Source: Pontibacter sp. FD36 (GTDB lineage Bacteria > Bacteroidota > Bacteroidia > Cytophagales > Hymenobacteraceae). Taken from it: DNA of 64,000 nt. Every line of letters starts with the position of its first letter. The first letter of the stretch is position 1. The translations under genes and the position numbers were made by a program. Of this stretch, positions 18,650 to 26,080 are shown piece by piece. The stretch is from NCBI RefSeq assembly GCF_015686655.1, contig NZ_JADPMP010000003.1, positions 305,559 through 369,558 on the forward strand. The letters run 5' to 3'. The notes below the pieces were generated by a model, which was not told the DNA's origin, searched no databases, and worked only from the letters and a program-made list of their open reading frames with translations.

Positions 18650-19156
18650 TTATGGTATTGCCACTGCTGCCATACGCAGTTCTTTTACACGGTCTTCAAA
18701 GTATTCTGCCGGTTTTCCTTCTCCCAGTATAGCCACTTTGCCGAACAGCTCAGTCAGTTCCTCGCTGTGCTCCGCTTTCTGGCCCTTGCGGATGTCGATA
18801 TAGGCGAAGCGTGTCCAGATGACAGAGATGATCGCGTTAGTTTCCGGGTCTACCATTTGGCCCTCCATCATCAGGTCAGAGCCACTGTACCAGCGCAGAC
18901 AGGTTTTGATGGTAACAGTTTCCATGAACTTCACTTCGCGCAGGTAGGCAATCTGGTTGGAGGCTACCACCCAGGCCTTGCCCGTCGTTTTTCCCATGGC
19001 ATAGATGTCCAGGCCATAGTTGTCGCGCAGTTGATCCTCTCGGGCATTCAGGTAATAGTCGATGTAGCGCCCGTTGTTAAGATGACCGAAAGGATCACAA
19101 TCTTCAAAGCGGATCAGTGCCTTGCTTTCCAGAATTTTGCTATAATTTTTTTCCAT
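18650..19156 (-). CDS. Acyl-CoA thioesterase of the 4HBT hotdog family
   Basis: A 168-residue hotdog-fold thioesterase. The 4-hydroxybenzoyl-CoA thioesterase-like signature RFEDCDPFGHLNNGRYIDYY (catalytic Asp near residue 19-21 and the HLNN motif) lies at the N-terminus, followed by the VASNQIAYLREVKFMETVTIKT strands. The expected substrate is an acyl-CoA. A TetR regulator gene lies directly upstream on the same strand, and a 17-bp palindromic site shared with that gene sits 20 bases before this start codon, so repression by that TetR is likely. Confidence 0.88.
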   Translation of the reverse strand: MEKNYSKILESKALIRFEDCDPFGHLNNGRYIDYYLNAREDQLRDNYGLDIYAMGKTTGKAWVVASNQIAYLREVKFMETVTIKTCLRWYSGSDLMMEGQMVDPETNAIISVIWTRFAYIDIRKGQKAEHSEELTELFGKVAILGEGKPAEYFEDRVKELRMAAVAIP

Positions 19157-19175
19157 AATGAACAGTTTAAAAAAG

Positions 19176-19192
19176 ACCGATTGGTTTATTTT
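19176..19192. promoter_or_regulatory. Likely TetR operator before the thioesterase gene
   Basis: The 17-mer ACCGATTGGTTTATTTT lies 20-36 bases upstream of the thioesterase ATG. Its core ACC-GATT-GGT is an inverted repeat. The identical 17 bases occur in the same orientation relative to the tetR start at 19832-19848. The match and placement are seen; TetR binding is inferred. Confidence 0.75.
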
Positions 19193-19206
19193 AGATTAAA
19201 AAAATA

Positions 19207-19815
19207 TCAGGTTTGCAATTCAGACGCGAGCATATGCTCCAGCTGTGAAATTACCGTGTTGAGGTATTTGTTGTCGCCATAAGCTTTTGAAAGCATGATG
19301 CCGCCTTCAACCATGCTCACAAACAGAATAGAAAACTTCTGGGCGTCTGTTTCAGGTCTGAATTCTCCCCGTTCTATACCTTGTATCACAATGTTGGCAA
19401 CCGCCTTGTGCAGACGGTTGAGCACTTTCACAACACTGGCCCTTAGGAGCGGGCTGGTGTCGTCTGCTTCGACTGCTGTGTTCAGAACAGGGCAGCCACC
19501 CTGTACAGGAGGCGAGAAAAGGTAAGTTTTATAAAACTGCAGAATCGCTTTCAACTTATCTGAAGCACTCTCTTTAGCTGCTATTCGCTCGCCGATCATG
19601 CGGGTGATGATGCCAGCCGCATGTTCAAAAGCAGCCAGGGCAATCTCTTCCTTGCTCTCAAAATGTCCGTAGATGCCTCCTTTCGTCAGCCCGGTTGCTG
19701 TCATAATATCCTGCATAGACGTACCGGCATAGCCCATCTGATTAAACAAAGGGGCTGATCGCTCTATGATGAGCTGGCGTGTACGTTCTGCTTTAGACAA
19801 GGCTGTTTGCATCAT
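19207..19815 (-). CDS. TetR/AcrR family transcriptional regulator
   Basis: A 202-residue repressor with an N-terminal helix-turn-helix: IIERSAPLFNQMGYAGTSMQD, then the recognition region TATGLTKGGIYGHFESKEEIA at about residues 40-60. The C-terminal ligand pocket resembles the TetR_C group with a GCPVLNTAVEADD motif, seen in regulators related to AcrR/NemR-type proteins. It lies 50 bases upstream of a thioesterase gene. Each of the two genes carries the same 17-bp palindromic site within 20 bases of its start, which points to autoregulation and control of the thioesterase by an acyl or xenobiotic signal (inference). Confidence 0.92.
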   Translation of the reverse strand: MMQTALSKAERTRQLIIERSAPLFNQMGYAGTSMQDIMTATGLTKGGIYGHFESKEEIALAAFEHAAGIITRMIGERIAAKESASDKLKAILQFYKTYLFSPPVQGGCPVLNTAVEADDTSPLLRASVVKVLNRLHKAVANIVIQGIERGEFRPETDAQKFSILFVSMVEGGIMLSKAYGDNKYLNTVISQLEHMLASELQT

Positions 19816-19831
19816 TCAGAATTGAATACGC

Positions 19832-19848
19832 AAAATAAACCAATCGGT
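19832..19848. promoter_or_regulatory. Likely TetR operator before tetR
   Basis: AAAATAAACCAATCGGT, the exact reverse complement of the site at 19176-19192. Extended by two bases it forms AAACC-AATC-GGTTT. It lies 17 bases upstream of the tetR ATG on the minus strand. Confidence 0.75.
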
Positions 19849-19869
19849 TTTTAATTTCCAAATCATGGC

Positions 19870-20835
19870 TTACCAATCCGGCTTGGTCGGATCTGGCTTG
19901 CGTGTCGCTTTTTTGGGGAGTTGCTGGATGTACTGCTGCTCTGCGCTGCGCATCGCCTCCAGCATCAGGCGTGCTTTTTCGGGATTGATGTTGAGCTGCT
20001 GCAGCCGGTTGTTTCGGGTTTGCGCTCTTTGTTCGGCATCAGTGAGAGGTTCTCCACTGCGGCTTCGCTCTGGCCGGCTCGGGTCAAATTGGCTGTCAGG
20101 GTTCATGCCCTGCGTATCGCCGGGCTGTTGGCCACTTGTTTCGGTTTTTTCGGACTGTTTGCCACTGCCGTCCTTATCTGGCTGCTGACCTCCTCCTTGT
20201 TCCTGTTGCTGCCCCTGGTCGTCACGTTCAGGCTTGTCTACTTCTGCTTCCTGGTCCCCTTCGCTGTCTGGGTTTTTGCGTGGTTGTTCTGCTTGCTCTT
20301 CCTCCTCCGGTTTTTGCTGTTGTGGCTTAGGCTGGTTTTGGGCTGGCTGCTGGTCTTCAGGGAATTGATCATCCTCTTCATCTGTCTGAGCCAGGTCCGG
20401 ACGCTGTTCCAGAAGCTTTTTGATCAACTCGTAGTTATACCTGGCCGCCTCATTTCCAGGCTCCACGATCAGTGTCTGACGGAAATAGGAGAGGGCCTGC
20501 CTGTATTTTTTGCTTTGAGAGGAAATAGCACCAAGTTGGAGCAGCGATACCGCCTTGATATGGCGGGTGGCGTGGTTGGCCAGCAGGGTATACTGCTGCT
20601 GGGCTTTCTGTAATTCGCCCAGCCGGAAATAGGCGTGCCCCAGGTTAAGCCGTACCTGATCATCCTGCACGTTGAGATCTTCAAGCAGGTACTCGTATGA
20701 AGCCACTGCCTCTATGTAATCTCCCCGCTTGTAGGCTGCCGCTGCCAGGTCAGCATGCTCGTTCATGAGCGAGATAGTGCGCAGTCCTCCCGACAGGAAT
20801 CCGATAAATAGTATGGCCGCCAGAAGAACTTTCAT
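19870..20835 (-). CDS. TPR protein of Bat (aerotolerance) type
   Basis: A 321-residue protein with an N-terminal hydrophobic segment (LLAAILFIGFLSGGL), tetratricopeptide repeats over about residues 28-145 (AAYKRGDYIEAVASYEYLL, VRLNLGHAYFRLGELQKAQQQY, ALSYFRQTLIVEPGNEAARYNY), and a long low-complexity tail rich in Gln, Glu, Pro, Asp and Lys, with a conserved short C-terminal segment (NPEKARLMLEAMRSAEQQYIQQL). This is the architecture of BatC-like proteins in Bacteroidota, thought to act at the cell envelope with VWA partners. It overlaps the upstream VWA gene by 4 bases (ATGA), so the pair is translationally coupled. Confidence 0.85.
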   Translation of the reverse strand: MKVLLAAILFIGFLSGGLRTISLMNEHADLAAAAYKRGDYIEAVASYEYLLEDLNVQDDQVRLNLGHAYFRLGELQKAQQQYTLLANHATRHIKAVSLLQLGAISSQSKKYRQALSYFRQTLIVEPGNEAARYNYELIKKLLEQRPDLAQTDEEDDQFPEDQQPAQNQPKPQQQKPEEEEQAEQPRKNPDSEGDQEAEVDKPERDDQGQQQEQGGGQQPDKDGSGKQSEKTETSGQQPGDTQGMNPDSQFDPSRPERSRSGEPLTDAEQRAQTRNNRLQQLNINPEKARLMLEAMRSAEQQYIQQLPKKATRKPDPTKPDW

Positions 20836-21803
20836 ATCCTGAGCAGTTTAACGGTGATAAGCACATCCAGCAGTATAAGCACTAAGGCCAGAGCCAGCGG
20901 GTAGATATACTTATTGGCAGTTACATCAATGGTTTTGCTTTCGCGCAGTTCGCCTTCTATATTGTTGATGGCGTTGATCAGCCGGCTTACCTCACTGATG
21001 CGGCCGTTTACTTCAAAGTACTCGCCATCTGTAGCCTCGGCTAGCTGCTCCAGCCCTTCGGGGTGTAAACGGGTGACAACAGGATTGCCTTGCTGGTCCT
21101 TTTTGAAGGAGTTGCCAACTGGTATCTGGGAGCCGTCAGTAGTACCGATGCCCAAAGCAAACACCCGTATGTTCTGCTCGCGCAGCCTGTCAGCCCAGTC
21201 AGAGGTACGGCCTCCGAAATCTTCTCCATCACTGATCAACACCAGGATGCGGGCCTTTTGCTCACTTGCCTCCGGCGATGCCGCCTGCCCGAATTTCTGA
21301 GATACAATCTCCAGCACAGGTACAAAGCTGGTTCCGCCGTGTGGTAACAGACCAGTGCGCAAAGTTTGGGTATAAAGCGTGAGGGCCTGTTGGTCGTAGG
21401 TGAGCGGGCTTTGCAGATAGGCTTCGGAGTCAAATACGATCAGGCCGATGCGGTCTGAGTTGAAGCGACTGATGAGCCTGATGATGTCGCGCTTGGCCCG
21501 TTCCAGTCGGGAAGGCTGCACGTCGTTGGCATCCATGGAAGCCGAAAGGTCCACGGCGATGTAGATGTCCTTGCCAATGGTTTTGATTTCCTTTTTCATT
21601 GCCCCGAACGATGGCCCGAGTATGGCGATGATCAGCAGTACAACATAAGCGTGTCGCAGCACAAACTTCACCCACACACCATGCGGACGCTGTCCAAAAA
21701 AGGCCGATACCTTCCGCACTCGCCACAGATAGCCGACGTACAGTCCCATAAAGAGAATGCCGAACAGTATTTCAAGCAGTGTTAAAGTTTGGTACCAGGT
21801 CAT
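20832..21803 (-). CDS. VWA-domain membrane protein, BatB/BatA-like
   Basis: About 323 residues from the ATG at 21801-21803 (MTWYQTLTLLEILFG), which matches the usual start of this family. The reading frame stays open to 21941, but the extra N-terminus is non-typical. Transmembrane segments lie near residues 10-28, 50-65 and at the C-terminus (YIYPLALALVLILLDVLI). The von Willebrand A domain has a complete MIDAS start, DLSASMDAND, and later SDGEDFGG. Such proteins pair with a TPR protein in the bat operon, linked in Bacteroides to aerotolerance; the mechanism is unknown. No second VWA gene (batA) is adjacent. Confidence 0.88.
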   Translation of the reverse strand: MTWYQTLTLLEILFGILFMGLYVGYLWRVRKVSAFFGQRPHGVWVKFVLRHAYVVLLIIAILGPSFGAMKKEIKTIGKDIYIAVDLSASMDANDVQPSRLERAKRDIIRLISRFNSDRIGLIVFDSEAYLQSPLTYDQQALTLYTQTLRTGLLPHGGTSFVPVLEIVSQKFGQAASPEASEQKARILVLISDGEDFGGRTSDWADRLREQNIRVFALGIGTTDGSQIPVGNSFKKDQQGNPVVTRLHPEGLEQLAEATDGEYFEVNGRISEVSRLINAINNIEGELRESKTIDVTANKYIYPLALALVLILLDVLITVKLLRI

Positions 21804-22066
21804 GTTGTGCAGGTTCAGGCCAACGCCCGATGACAAATATAAGAAAGGAAAGCCAATGTAAGGGTTTTTGAGGCACCTTGTCGACAGATACAGGTATAGC
21901 AGGAAGGGGAGGCAAGAGGCGAGAAGGAGAGAAGACAACAATGGTATAAAATTTTTTCTGAAAATTTCGCCTCAGAAAGCTGAATAGAATCAAGTAGTTA
22001 GTTTTCGAAAAGGGAGTTTAGAGGTGTGCCAGGCGGGTTTATTTGCTAAAATTTTGGTGCGTGCTA

Positions 22067-22098
22067 TTGTGTGGGCAAATTTAATGTAGTATGTTTGC
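22067..22098 (+). promoter_or_regulatory. Promoter of tRNA-Ser
   Basis: A TTG (-33) at 22067-22069 and TATGTTTG plus C (-7 box, TAnnTTTG) at 22090-22097 with a 20-base spacer. This fits the known Bacteroidota primary sigma promoter. The tRNA begins 25 bases after the box. Confidence 0.8.
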
Positions 22099-22122
22099 AA
22101 TCTCTTCAGCAGGGAGAGACCC

Positions 22123-22209
22123 GGAGGGGTGGGTGAGTGGCTTAAACCAGCAGTTTGCTAAACTGCCGTACTGGAAACGGTACCGGGGGTTCGAATCCCC
22201 CCTCCTCCG
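22123..22209 (+). tRNA. tRNA-Ser (anticodon GCU)
   Basis: An 87-base cloverleaf with a long variable arm. The acceptor GGAGGGG pairs with CTCCTCC (one G-U). The anticodon stem GCAGT/ACTGC encloses TTGCTAA, so the anticodon is GCT. The variable arm hairpin is CGTACTGGAAACGGTACCG-like and the T-arm is GGGGGTTCGAATCCCCC. CCA is not encoded. Confidence 0.97.
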
Positions 22210-22236
22210 CAAGCGAAAAAATAAATTGAAAAAGTT

Positions 22237-22266
22237 TTGACAATTTAAATTCTTCGCTTACTTTTG
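22237..22266 (+). promoter_or_regulatory. Promoter of tRNA-Pro
   Basis: TTG of TTTTGACA at 22237-22239 and TACTTTTG plus C at 22259-22266 with a 19-base spacer, an exact fit to the Bacteroidota TTG/TAnnTTTG pattern. The tRNA starts 60 bases after the box. Confidence 0.8.
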
Positions 22267-22326
22267 CACCGCGTTCAACATTAACAGCGACATCAAACAT
22301 CGCTAACCGGAGTTGAAAGCACAGTT

Positions 22327-22400
22327 CGGGGTGTAGCGTAGCCCGGTATCGCGCCACATTTGGGATGTGGAGGTCGTAGGTTCGAATCCTGCCACCCCGA
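22327..22400 (+). tRNA. tRNA-Pro (anticodon UGG)
   Basis: A 74-base cloverleaf. The acceptor CGGGGTG pairs with CACCCCG, the anticodon stem CCACA/TGTGG encloses TTTGGGA (anticodon TGG), and the T-arm is GTAGGTTCGAATCCTGC. CCA is not encoded. Confidence 0.97.
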
Positions 22401-22403
22401 CTT

Positions 22404-22435
22404 AAAAAATTTCGGAAGCAATTCCGAAATTTTTT
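22404..22435 (+). terminator. Terminator after tRNA-Pro
   Basis: A 14-bp perfect stem AAAAAATTTCGGAA (22404-22417) with TTCCGAAATTTTTT (22422-22435), GCAA loop. It starts 4 bases after the tRNA and separates it from tRNA-Arg. Confidence 0.9.
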
Positions 22436-22470
22436 GTTTAAGGGTAGAGCTAAGCTCTCCTAAGGACGCT

Positions 22471-22544
22471 GGTCTCGTAGCTCAGCTGGATAGAGCAACT
22501 GCCTTCTAAGCAGTAGGTCTTTGGTTCGAATCCAAACGGGATCA
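22471..22544 (+). tRNA. tRNA-Arg (anticodon UCU)
   Basis: A 74-base cloverleaf. The acceptor GGTCTCG pairs with CGGGATC (two G-U pairs), the anticodon stem ACTGC/GCAGT encloses CTTCTAA (anticodon TCT), and the T-arm is TTTGGTTCGAATCCAAA. CCA is not encoded. A restriction-modification module lies downstream. Confidence 0.97.
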
Positions 22545-22554
22545 CTTCAGTATC

Positions 22555-22591
22555 AAGCACTTATAAGGTAAAGCTTATAAGTGCTTTTTTT
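22555..22591 (+). terminator. Terminator after tRNA-Arg
   Basis: A 13-bp perfect stem (AAGCACTTATAAG at 22555-22567 with 22574-22586), loop GTAAAG, then a T run. It starts 10 bases after the tRNA. Confidence 0.92.
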
Positions 22592-22934
22592 ATTACAGAC
22601 GGTTTCAGAACGATTGATATAACCAGCCCTCTCAATAAAGTAGCTCTCTATTTCAAAACCAACCTAGAAAAGATGGGTGACTATTAATATTAAAAAACTT
22701 CCTTTCATTCATCTCCCCTTTATTCCTTATCTTCAAGTTTTGCCTCCAAGAGCCAGAGGTAAAATAATAGCAGATCATTTTACAACAAAGTACAGGATAT
22801 GTCTGATGCTAATGAGATGAGTAAGGACTTAGACTTGAGGTTTTTTATCAGTTCATCCAGATCATCATTAGGACCGGAGCTATGCCCTGTTGAGTGGGGC
22901 CTGATGGCATACTGACCAGATTAATACAATTATA
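22592..22934 (+). other. AT-rich gap between the tRNA cluster and the methyltransferase gene
   Basis: About 343 bases with no convincing gene. It is visibly richer in A+T than the flanking coding DNA. I looked for a repeat of the tRNA-Arg 3' end that would mark an integration site and saw none. It probably holds the promoter of the restriction-modification pair. Confidence 0.5.
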
Positions 22935-24758
22935 ATGAACGGAGACTCCAATAGTATTTCGGGAGACCTGCTTTCTAAATTGAAGGCACTGATACCTGCT
23001 GCCTTTTTAGAGAATAAGCTGGATGTAGCGCAACTGAAGCAATTGCTGGGGGAGCACGTGCATACAGCCCCAGAGACATATCAATTAAGCTGGACAGGCA
23101 AGGCAGAGGCCTATAAGCAAGTTCAGGAGCCTTCGACCGATACACTTATACCTATACAGGAAGATTCAATCAACTGGGAGAAAACAAAGCATGTGTTCAT
23201 CGAAGGGGATAACCTAAAGGCGCTGAAAGTGCTCCAGAAGGCTTATGCTGGAAAGGTAAAAGGCATCTATATCGACCCGCCGTATAACACGGGTTCCGAT
23301 AGCTTCATCTACGCTGATAACTTTGCAGGGAAAAATGGCCGTTCTCAGTCCGACCGTAGGAAAAACGGTCATTCGAACTGGCTCAGTATGATGTTCACCA
23401 GGCTGTCGCTGGCCCGTCATCTGCTGCGTGAAGACGGTATAATTTTCGTGAGCATTGATGACAATGAATTGGCCAACCTGAAACTGGTGATGGACGAGGT
23501 GTTCGGAGAAGAGAACTTTATCGATTACTTCTCCTGGGCCAAGTCTGAAACACCTGCCAACCTGAGCAGAAAGAGTAAAAAAGTAGTGGAGTATGTGCTC
23601 TGCTACCAAAAAAATAAGAACGGCGAGAAATTCAAGGGGATCAGGAAAAACAGCACCAGTTCCAACGGATTGCTAAACCAGTCAAATAAAGCAGGAATAT
23701 TGACCTTACCGGCGGATGTGGTTATTACGCGTCTAAAGGATGGCCTGCTACAGAAAGGTAGTTACGGAACGGACAGCTATGCCATTGAATTGCTCGAGGA
23801 CACTGAGGTAAAGAATAGCGTGTTTGTGAAGCCTGTTATACTGAAGGCTAAATTTAAATGGTCTCAGCCGAAACTGGATGAAGAAATAAGCAAAGGTACC
23901 CGGATCAGTATACCGACGATCAAGCTCAGTCCTTCTTATGAGAAGCTGGTGTACGACAAAGAGGTGCCACCTAACCTGATCAATTCAAAGGTCGGCGTGG
24001 GCACAAACGAAAACGCCAGCGCCCAACTGGAAGCTTTGTTTGGCGCGAAAGTGTTTGACTTTCCGAAACCACCCAGCCTGATCAAGTACCTGCTAGGCTT
24101 CTCCGACGATCCGGATGGCATTTTCATGGACTTTTTTGCCGGTTCGGGTGCCACTGCCCAAGCCGTGCACGAAATGAACCAACAGGATGGCGGCAGCCGA
24201 AAATACATCTGCGTGCAGTTGGATGAGCAGATCGCCCCATCGACTAAGGCCTATCAGCAAGGCTTCAGAACCATCTCGGAGATCACCAGGAAACGACTGC
24301 TATTGCTACATGAAAAATTGCAGGGGCAGGAGGAGACGGAGGCCATTGACACAGGTTTCAGGTATTTTAAACTAGCTCCTTCCAGTTTCAAAGCCAGGCT
24401 TGGAGATGATAGCAGTAATGAAAATGAGAAGGCAAAACAGCTGACCTTATTTAAGCAGGTAGAAAAACAAGAAGGTCATTCAGAACACATGCTGTGGGAG
24501 TTGTTGCTCAGATCAGGTATACCACTGACCGCTGCTATAAACAAAGTGCTCGTCGGTGATACGGTACTGTATGAGGTTGCGGAAGAAGGGCTCCTGTATG
24601 GACTGGATAGGATCAGCGAAGAAGTACTCCGGAAAGCGATCGAACTGAAGCCCAGGGCCTTTATTTGCCCGGATACATTATTCCAGCTGAACGAAATCGA
24701 AAAGACCAATTTACAACTAACCTTGCAGGACATCGGTATTGATTTTAAATCAATCTGA
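22935..24758 (+). CDS. Site-specific adenine-N6 DNA methyltransferase, type III Mod-like
   Basis: A 607-residue DNA methyltransferase that should transfer methyl from S-adenosylmethionine to adenine N6. The catalytic motif IV DPPY at 114-117 (IYIDPPYNTGSDSF) precedes the SAM-binding motif I FAGSGATAQ at 401-409, the order of the beta class, to which type III Mod subunits belong. N-terminal residues 1-90 and the long region between the motifs (specificity region, about 190-390) resemble Mod proteins. It is followed after 9 bases by a small PD-(D/E)XK nuclease gene rather than the usual large Res helicase-nuclease. Located beside a tRNA cluster, a common site for acquired genes. The recognition sequence cannot be read from the protein. 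Confidence 0.92.
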   Translation: MNGDSNSISGDLLSKLKALIPAAFLENKLDVAQLKQLLGEHVHTAPETYQLSWTGKAEAYKQVQEPSTDTLIPIQEDSINWEKTKHVFIEGDNLKALKVLQKAYAGKVKGIYIDPPYNTGSDSFIYADNFAGKNGRSQSDRRKNGHSNWLSMMFTRLSLARHLLREDGIIFVSIDDNELANLKLVMDEVFGEENFIDYFSWAKSETPANLSRKSKKVVEYVLCYQKNKNGEKFKGIRKNSTSSNGLLNQSNKAGILTLPADVVITRLKDGLLQKGSYGTDSYAIELLEDTEVKNSVFVKPVILKAKFKWSQPKLDEEISKGTRISIPTIKLSPSYEKLVYDKEVPPNLINSKVGVGTNENASAQLEALFGAKVFDFPKPPSLIKYLLGFSDDPDGIFMDFFAGSGATAQAVHEMNQQDGGSRKYICVQLDEQIAPSTKAYQQGFRTISEITRKRLLLLHEKLQGQEETEAIDTGFRYFKLAPSSFKARLGDDSSNENEKAKQLTLFKQVEKQEGHSEHMLWELLLRSGIPLTAAINKVLVGDTVLYEVAEEGLLYGLDRISEEVLRKAIELKPRAFICPDTLFQLNEIEKTNLQLTLQDIGIDFKSI

Positions 24759-24767
24759 TGAAATGCA

Positions 24768-25334
24768 ATGCTGGTACAAAACTTCGACTTTGACACTAAC
24801 CTTGCCATAGCCCGGCAATGTGCGGCTGATATGGTCCGCAACGGCCTGTACTCCCGCTTCGGCCTTTCAGAGAAAGAGTGCCTCGAGAAGGCGGTGCTGG
24901 GATGCATGGGGGAGTATGCTTTCGAACACTGGCTTAAATCCCTTGGCTATACCTACGAGGTTGATCGTGCCGGCTTCGAAAACAGAAATTCGGATGCGTT
25001 CGACTTTTTGATTGGCGGCTCCAAAATAGATGTGAAAGTTGCGAAGAAATCAACCGACAGGGCCCCTAATGACAACTGGACGTATGGTTATCCGCAGGAG
25101 CAAAAGCCGGCTTCCAAAGATTATGTGATTGTGGGTTGGGTGGATTTTAATAGAAGAGAAGTAGGGTTTTACGGCTGGATAGCGGGTAAAGAAATCAGCA
25201 GGTTTCCGGTGGTTACGAAGAATGCTTTTGCCGGCTACAGCTACCGGACGCCCAATCACGAATTCAGATGGGGAGCTCTGCACAAAAACTTCGAGCGTTT
25301 CTTCCAAGGCATTCTGCAGAGCAGGGAAGCTTAA
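24768..25334 (+). CDS. Putative PD-(D/E)XK endonuclease paired with the methyltransferase
   Basis: A 188-residue protein not assignable to a named family by eye, but with a clear PD-(D/E)XK pattern: Glu49 in GEYAFEHWLKSLGY, Asp79 in DAFDFLIGG and Asp88-Val-Lys90 in SKIDVKVAKKS. The order E - D - (D)xK with the strand-turn-strand between Asp79 and Lys90 is that of restriction-type nuclease cores. The rest has the aromatic and charged pattern of a single-domain nuclease (YVIVGWVDF, EVGFYGWI). It starts 9 bases after the Mod-like gene, so the two form one operon. The likely role is cleavage of DNA unmethylated at the Mod site. Cleavage, metal use and target are inference. Confidence 0.75.
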   Translation: MLVQNFDFDTNLAIARQCAADMVRNGLYSRFGLSEKECLEKAVLGCMGEYAFEHWLKSLGYTYEVDRAGFENRNSDAFDFLIGGSKIDVKVAKKSTDRAPNDNWTYGYPQEQKPASKDYVIVGWVDFNRREVGFYGWIAGKEISRFPVVTKNAFAGYSYRTPNHEFRWGALHKNFERFFQGILQSREA

Positions 25335-25507
25335 GATCGCCGGTGACTGGTGCTACCCCCTCAGGTATAAGCGAGCTCTTTCAGCGTTCAGATTTGACTT
25401 CTGTAGAATTATACTAAATTTGCGCCCCGCCTCAACAGGTGAGCTGCATTTTCCGTTAGCATATACCTGCAAGTACAATGCTAACACCCTTAAAGCCTGA
25501 ATTGAAC

Positions 25508-26014
25508 ATGACAACCGACACCATAAATAAAGCAGCCCTTTTCGCAGAAACAGAACAGCAATTAAAACAGCAACTTTTTAACATCAGCAGCCAGGACCAG
25601 GATCGTCCCTGGGGCGGATTTTTTGTGATAGACGAAGCACAGGCGCAGGACTTCGCTAACACCTATTTCGACAACATGTCGGTAGATGAACTGAAGATAT
25701 CCGGTAAGTTAAGTCCGAAAATATTGCTGGTAGCACCCCACAAGCGACTGAGCTGGCAGTACCACCATCGCCGCGCCGAAATCTGGAAAGTGGTGAAAGG
25801 GACAGTAGGGGTTGTGACCAGCGACACAGATGAAGAAGGAGAATTGAAAGTGCTAGGCACTGGTGACCTGATTACCCTGCGTCAGGGAGAACGTCACCGC
25901 CTGGTAGGTCTCGATGAATGGGGCGTGCTGGCTGAGATCTGGCAACACACCGATGCGGCCAATCCTTCCAACGAGGATGATATTGTGCGTGTGCAGGATG
26001 ACTTTGGCCGGTAA
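25508..26014 (+). CDS. Cupin protein, phosphomannose isomerase type II-like
   Basis: About 168 residues from ATG 25508 (MTTDTINKAALF); the frame is open to 25478. The cupin barrel shows RPWGGFFVIDEAQA, SPKILLVAPHKRLSWQYHHRRAEIWKVVKGT with the metal-binding H-x-H/E pattern, and GDLITLRQGERHRLVGLDEWGVLAEIWQH. This matches the stand-alone cupins annotated as mannose-6-phosphate isomerase-like or phosphoheptose isomerase-like in Bacteroidota. The true substrate is uncertain. It ends just before a strong terminator. Confidence 0.82.
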   Translation: MTTDTINKAALFAETEQQLKQQLFNISSQDQDRPWGGFFVIDEAQAQDFANTYFDNMSVDELKISGKLSPKILLVAPHKRLSWQYHHRRAEIWKVVKGTVGVVTSDTDEEGELKVLGTGDLITLRQGERHRLVGLDEWGVLAEIWQHTDAANPSNEDDIVRVQDDFGR

Positions 26015-26033
26015 AACCTGTATTTGACAGGTA

Positions 26034-26080
26034 TAGAAAGGGCGCTGCAGCTTAGCTACAGCGCCCTTTCTATTTTTTTT
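26034..26080. terminator. Strong terminator between convergent genes
   Basis: TAGAAAGGGCGCTG (from 26034) pairs with CAGCGCCCTTTCTA (to 26072), with inner AGC/GCT pairs, followed by eight T. It serves the cupin gene; the stop codon of the convergent cytochrome gene lies in its stem. Confidence 0.92.

Noticed and set aside
21804..21941. N-terminal extension of the VWA protein
   Set aside because: The frame is open, but the family begins at MTWYQTL and the extra residues have no conserved character.
22545..25507. Integration scar of a mobile element at tRNA-Arg
   Set aside because: No direct repeat of the tRNA 3' end and no integrase gene were found, although position next to tRNAs is suggestive.
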